Origin: an uncultured Clostridia bacterium
GTDB taxonomy: Bacteria; Bacillota; Clostridia; Oscillospirales; Ruminococcaceae
DNA: 5,727 nucleotides
NCBI GenBank assembly: GCA_947629275.1
Contig: CANRDG010000122.1
Location: 1-5,727 of the forward strand
Direction of reading: 5' to 3'
Part shown: piece after piece, positions 4,810 to 5,727 of the stretch
Layout: every line of letters begins with the position of its first letter
Numbering within the stretch: the first letter of the stretch is position 1
Made by a program: the position numbers and the translations under genes
Notes under the pieces: model-generated
Told to the model about the DNA's origin: nothing
The model's input: only the letters and a program-made list of their open reading frames with translations
The model's database searches: none

Positions 4810-4847
4810 AGATATTGTGTAAATTGCTACGAAAGGCAGTGTTATAT

Positions 4848-5648
4848 GTGACGGACGTTGGTTTTATAGGTGCAGGGAATATGGGCTACGCCATTATGAA
4901 AGGCATAGCAGGCAGCTCGCTTAAAGACAGCATTAAGCTTTATGCTTTTGACTTGAGCGTTGAAAAGCTGAACGCCGCAAAGCAGACGGGCGCAGAAATT
5001 TGCCGCAGCGCCGCAGAAGTGTTTGAAAAATGCAAGTATGTTTTCCTTGCTATAAAGCCTCAGCAGCTTGACGACGTTCTGAATGAGGTATCAACAAGCG
5101 TAAAAAGCGACAGCGTTATAATTTCAATATGCGCAGGTATTTCGGACGAGTACATCGCCAAAAAGACTATAGAGGACGCCAAGGTGGTTCTTGTAATGCC
5201 AAACACGCCGCTTTTGCTCGGCGAGGGCGCAACGGCTCTTTCGCACTCTGACAGTGTATCGGAAGAAGAATTTGCGCTTGTGCGCTCTATATTCGATTCC
5301 TGCGGTGAAACGGCTGTTTTGCCGAAAGACAAAATGCGCGAGGTGATAGCTGTAAACGGCTCATCGCCGGCGTTTATATACCTGTACGCAAAAGCGTTCG
5401 TTGATTACGCCATATCTGTAGGCATAGATGAGGGCGCGGCTCTGAAGCTTTTTGCAAAGTCGCTGACGGGCTCTGCAAAAATGATCACCGACAGCGGAAA
5501 GAGTATTGCAGAGCTTATTGAAATGGTATCGTCAAAGGGCGGAACTACCATTGCAGGTCTTGAAAAGCTGCGCGAGGGAGACTTAGAAGGCACAGTGAAA
5601 AAATGCTGCGAAGCCTGCACCGCACGGGCTTACGAGCTTTCCAAATAA
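4848..5648 (+). CDS. proC: Pyrroline-5-carboxylate reductase (ProC)
   Basis: The product, 266 residues from GTG 4848, has the ProC layout: the N-terminal NADPH-binding motif GFIGAGNMG (5-13), LAIKPQ (67-72), VMPNTP (116-121), NGSSPAF (170-176) and the C-terminal signature SSKGGTTIAGL (228-238). The enzyme reduces 1-pyrroline-5-carboxylate to L-proline in the cytoplasm, the last step of proline synthesis. An in-frame TTG at 4815 would add 11 residues but falls at the expected RNA start. GTG 4848 gives the family's usual length and a protein starting just before the dinucleotide-binding strand. Its ribosome site, AAAGG at 4832-4836, is 11 bases away, slightly far. An ATG at 4846 overlaps it and is followed at once by TGA. 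The gene has its own promoter and is probably cotranscribed with the next gene 17 bases downstream. Confidence 0.96.
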   Translation: MTDVGFIGAGNMGYAIMKGIAGSSLKDSIKLYAFDLSVEKLNAAKQTGAEICRSAAEVFEKCKYVFLAIKPQQLDDVLNEVSTSVKSDSVIISICAGISDEYIAKKTIEDAKVVLVMPNTPLLLGEGATALSHSDSVSEEEFALVRSIFDSCGETAVLPKDKMREVIAVNGSSPAFIYLYAKAFVDYAISVGIDEGAALKLFAKSLTGSAKMITDSGKSIAELIEMVSSKGGTTIAGLEKLREGDLEGTVKKCCEACTARAYELSK

Positions 5649-5665
5649 ATGAAAGGAATTAGAAA

Positions 5666-5727
5666 ATGGGACTGTTTCCAAACTATTCGAGCGCAGGACC
5701 GGGCATACCGAAAATGCCGCAGGAAAA
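5666..5727 (+). CDS. Start of an unidentified protein (runs off window); possibly a YesL/DUF624-type membrane protein
   Basis: An ATG at 5666 follows AAAGGA (5652-5657) at a suitable distance, 17 bases after the proC stop codon, and the frame stays open to the window end, giving about 20 residues (MGLFPNYSSAGPGIPKMPQE). I do not firmly recognise it. The short Tyr-then-GPG-(I/V)-x-K start is reminiscent, from memory, of clostridial YesL/DUF624 membrane proteins, in which a hydrophobic region follows this leader. The part that would prove this is outside the window. Confidence 0.6.
   Translation, partial: MGLFPNYSSAGPGIPKMPQE

Noticed and set aside
4815..4847. TTG at 4815 as the start of ProC, adding 11 residues
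   Set aside because: It coincides with the expected RNA start six bases after TATAAT and has no ribosome site; ProC proteins begin close to the GFIGAGNMG motif.

Overview
The window comes from an endospore-forming member of the Clostridia. It encodes SpoIIID, the mother-cell sporulation regulator found only in endospore formers, and a gene block in the order SpoVB/YabM-type flippase, MazG, HU, RqcP. That order resembles the yabM-yabN-yabO locus of Bacillus subtilis, with HU inserted as is common in clostridia. GC content is moderate and ribosome binding sites are mostly GGAGG-like. I cannot name the genus; codon use and the M15 peptidase type fit gut Oscillospiraceae/Ruminococcaceae-like lineages, which is an inference.

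Layout. Bases 1-285 (+) are the 3' end of a PstS-like phosphate-binding lipoprotein gene. Bases 286-468 carry no gene. They hold a structured inverted repeat just after the stop codon, two blocks of a 7-bp tandem repeat, and a hairpin that reads as a terminator for the leftward genes. Bases 469-4299 (-) hold five leftward genes: SpoVB/YabM-like flippase, mazG, HU, rqcP and an M15 metallopeptidase. Strong terminator signals lie after HU and probably after the peptidase. Bases 4300-4451 are a divergent promoter region. Rightward from there come spoIIID with its terminator, then proC on its own sigma-A type promoter, then the first codons of another gene that runs off the end.

How the genes fit together. 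The leftward block mixes housekeeping and envelope functions: lipid-linked glycan export, nucleotide-pool cleaning, nucleoid structure, rescue of stalled 50S subunits, and peptidoglycan peptide cleavage. In Bacillus the genes after yabO are yabP, yabQ and divIC. Here that place is taken by a cell-wall peptidase translationally coupled to rqcP (TAATG overlap). spoIIID lies back to back with the flippase gene, and a CATATAC core resembling the sigma-E -10 element occurs facing both ways between them, which suggests shared sporulation control.

No CRISPR array, insertion sequence, tRNA or rRNA was seen. I found no clearly new multi-gene system. The most unusual items are the heptad-repeat/hairpin element at 351-452, the leaderless coupled peptidase, the HU-rqcP terminator without an obvious downstream promoter, and the ATGTGA arrangement at the proC start.
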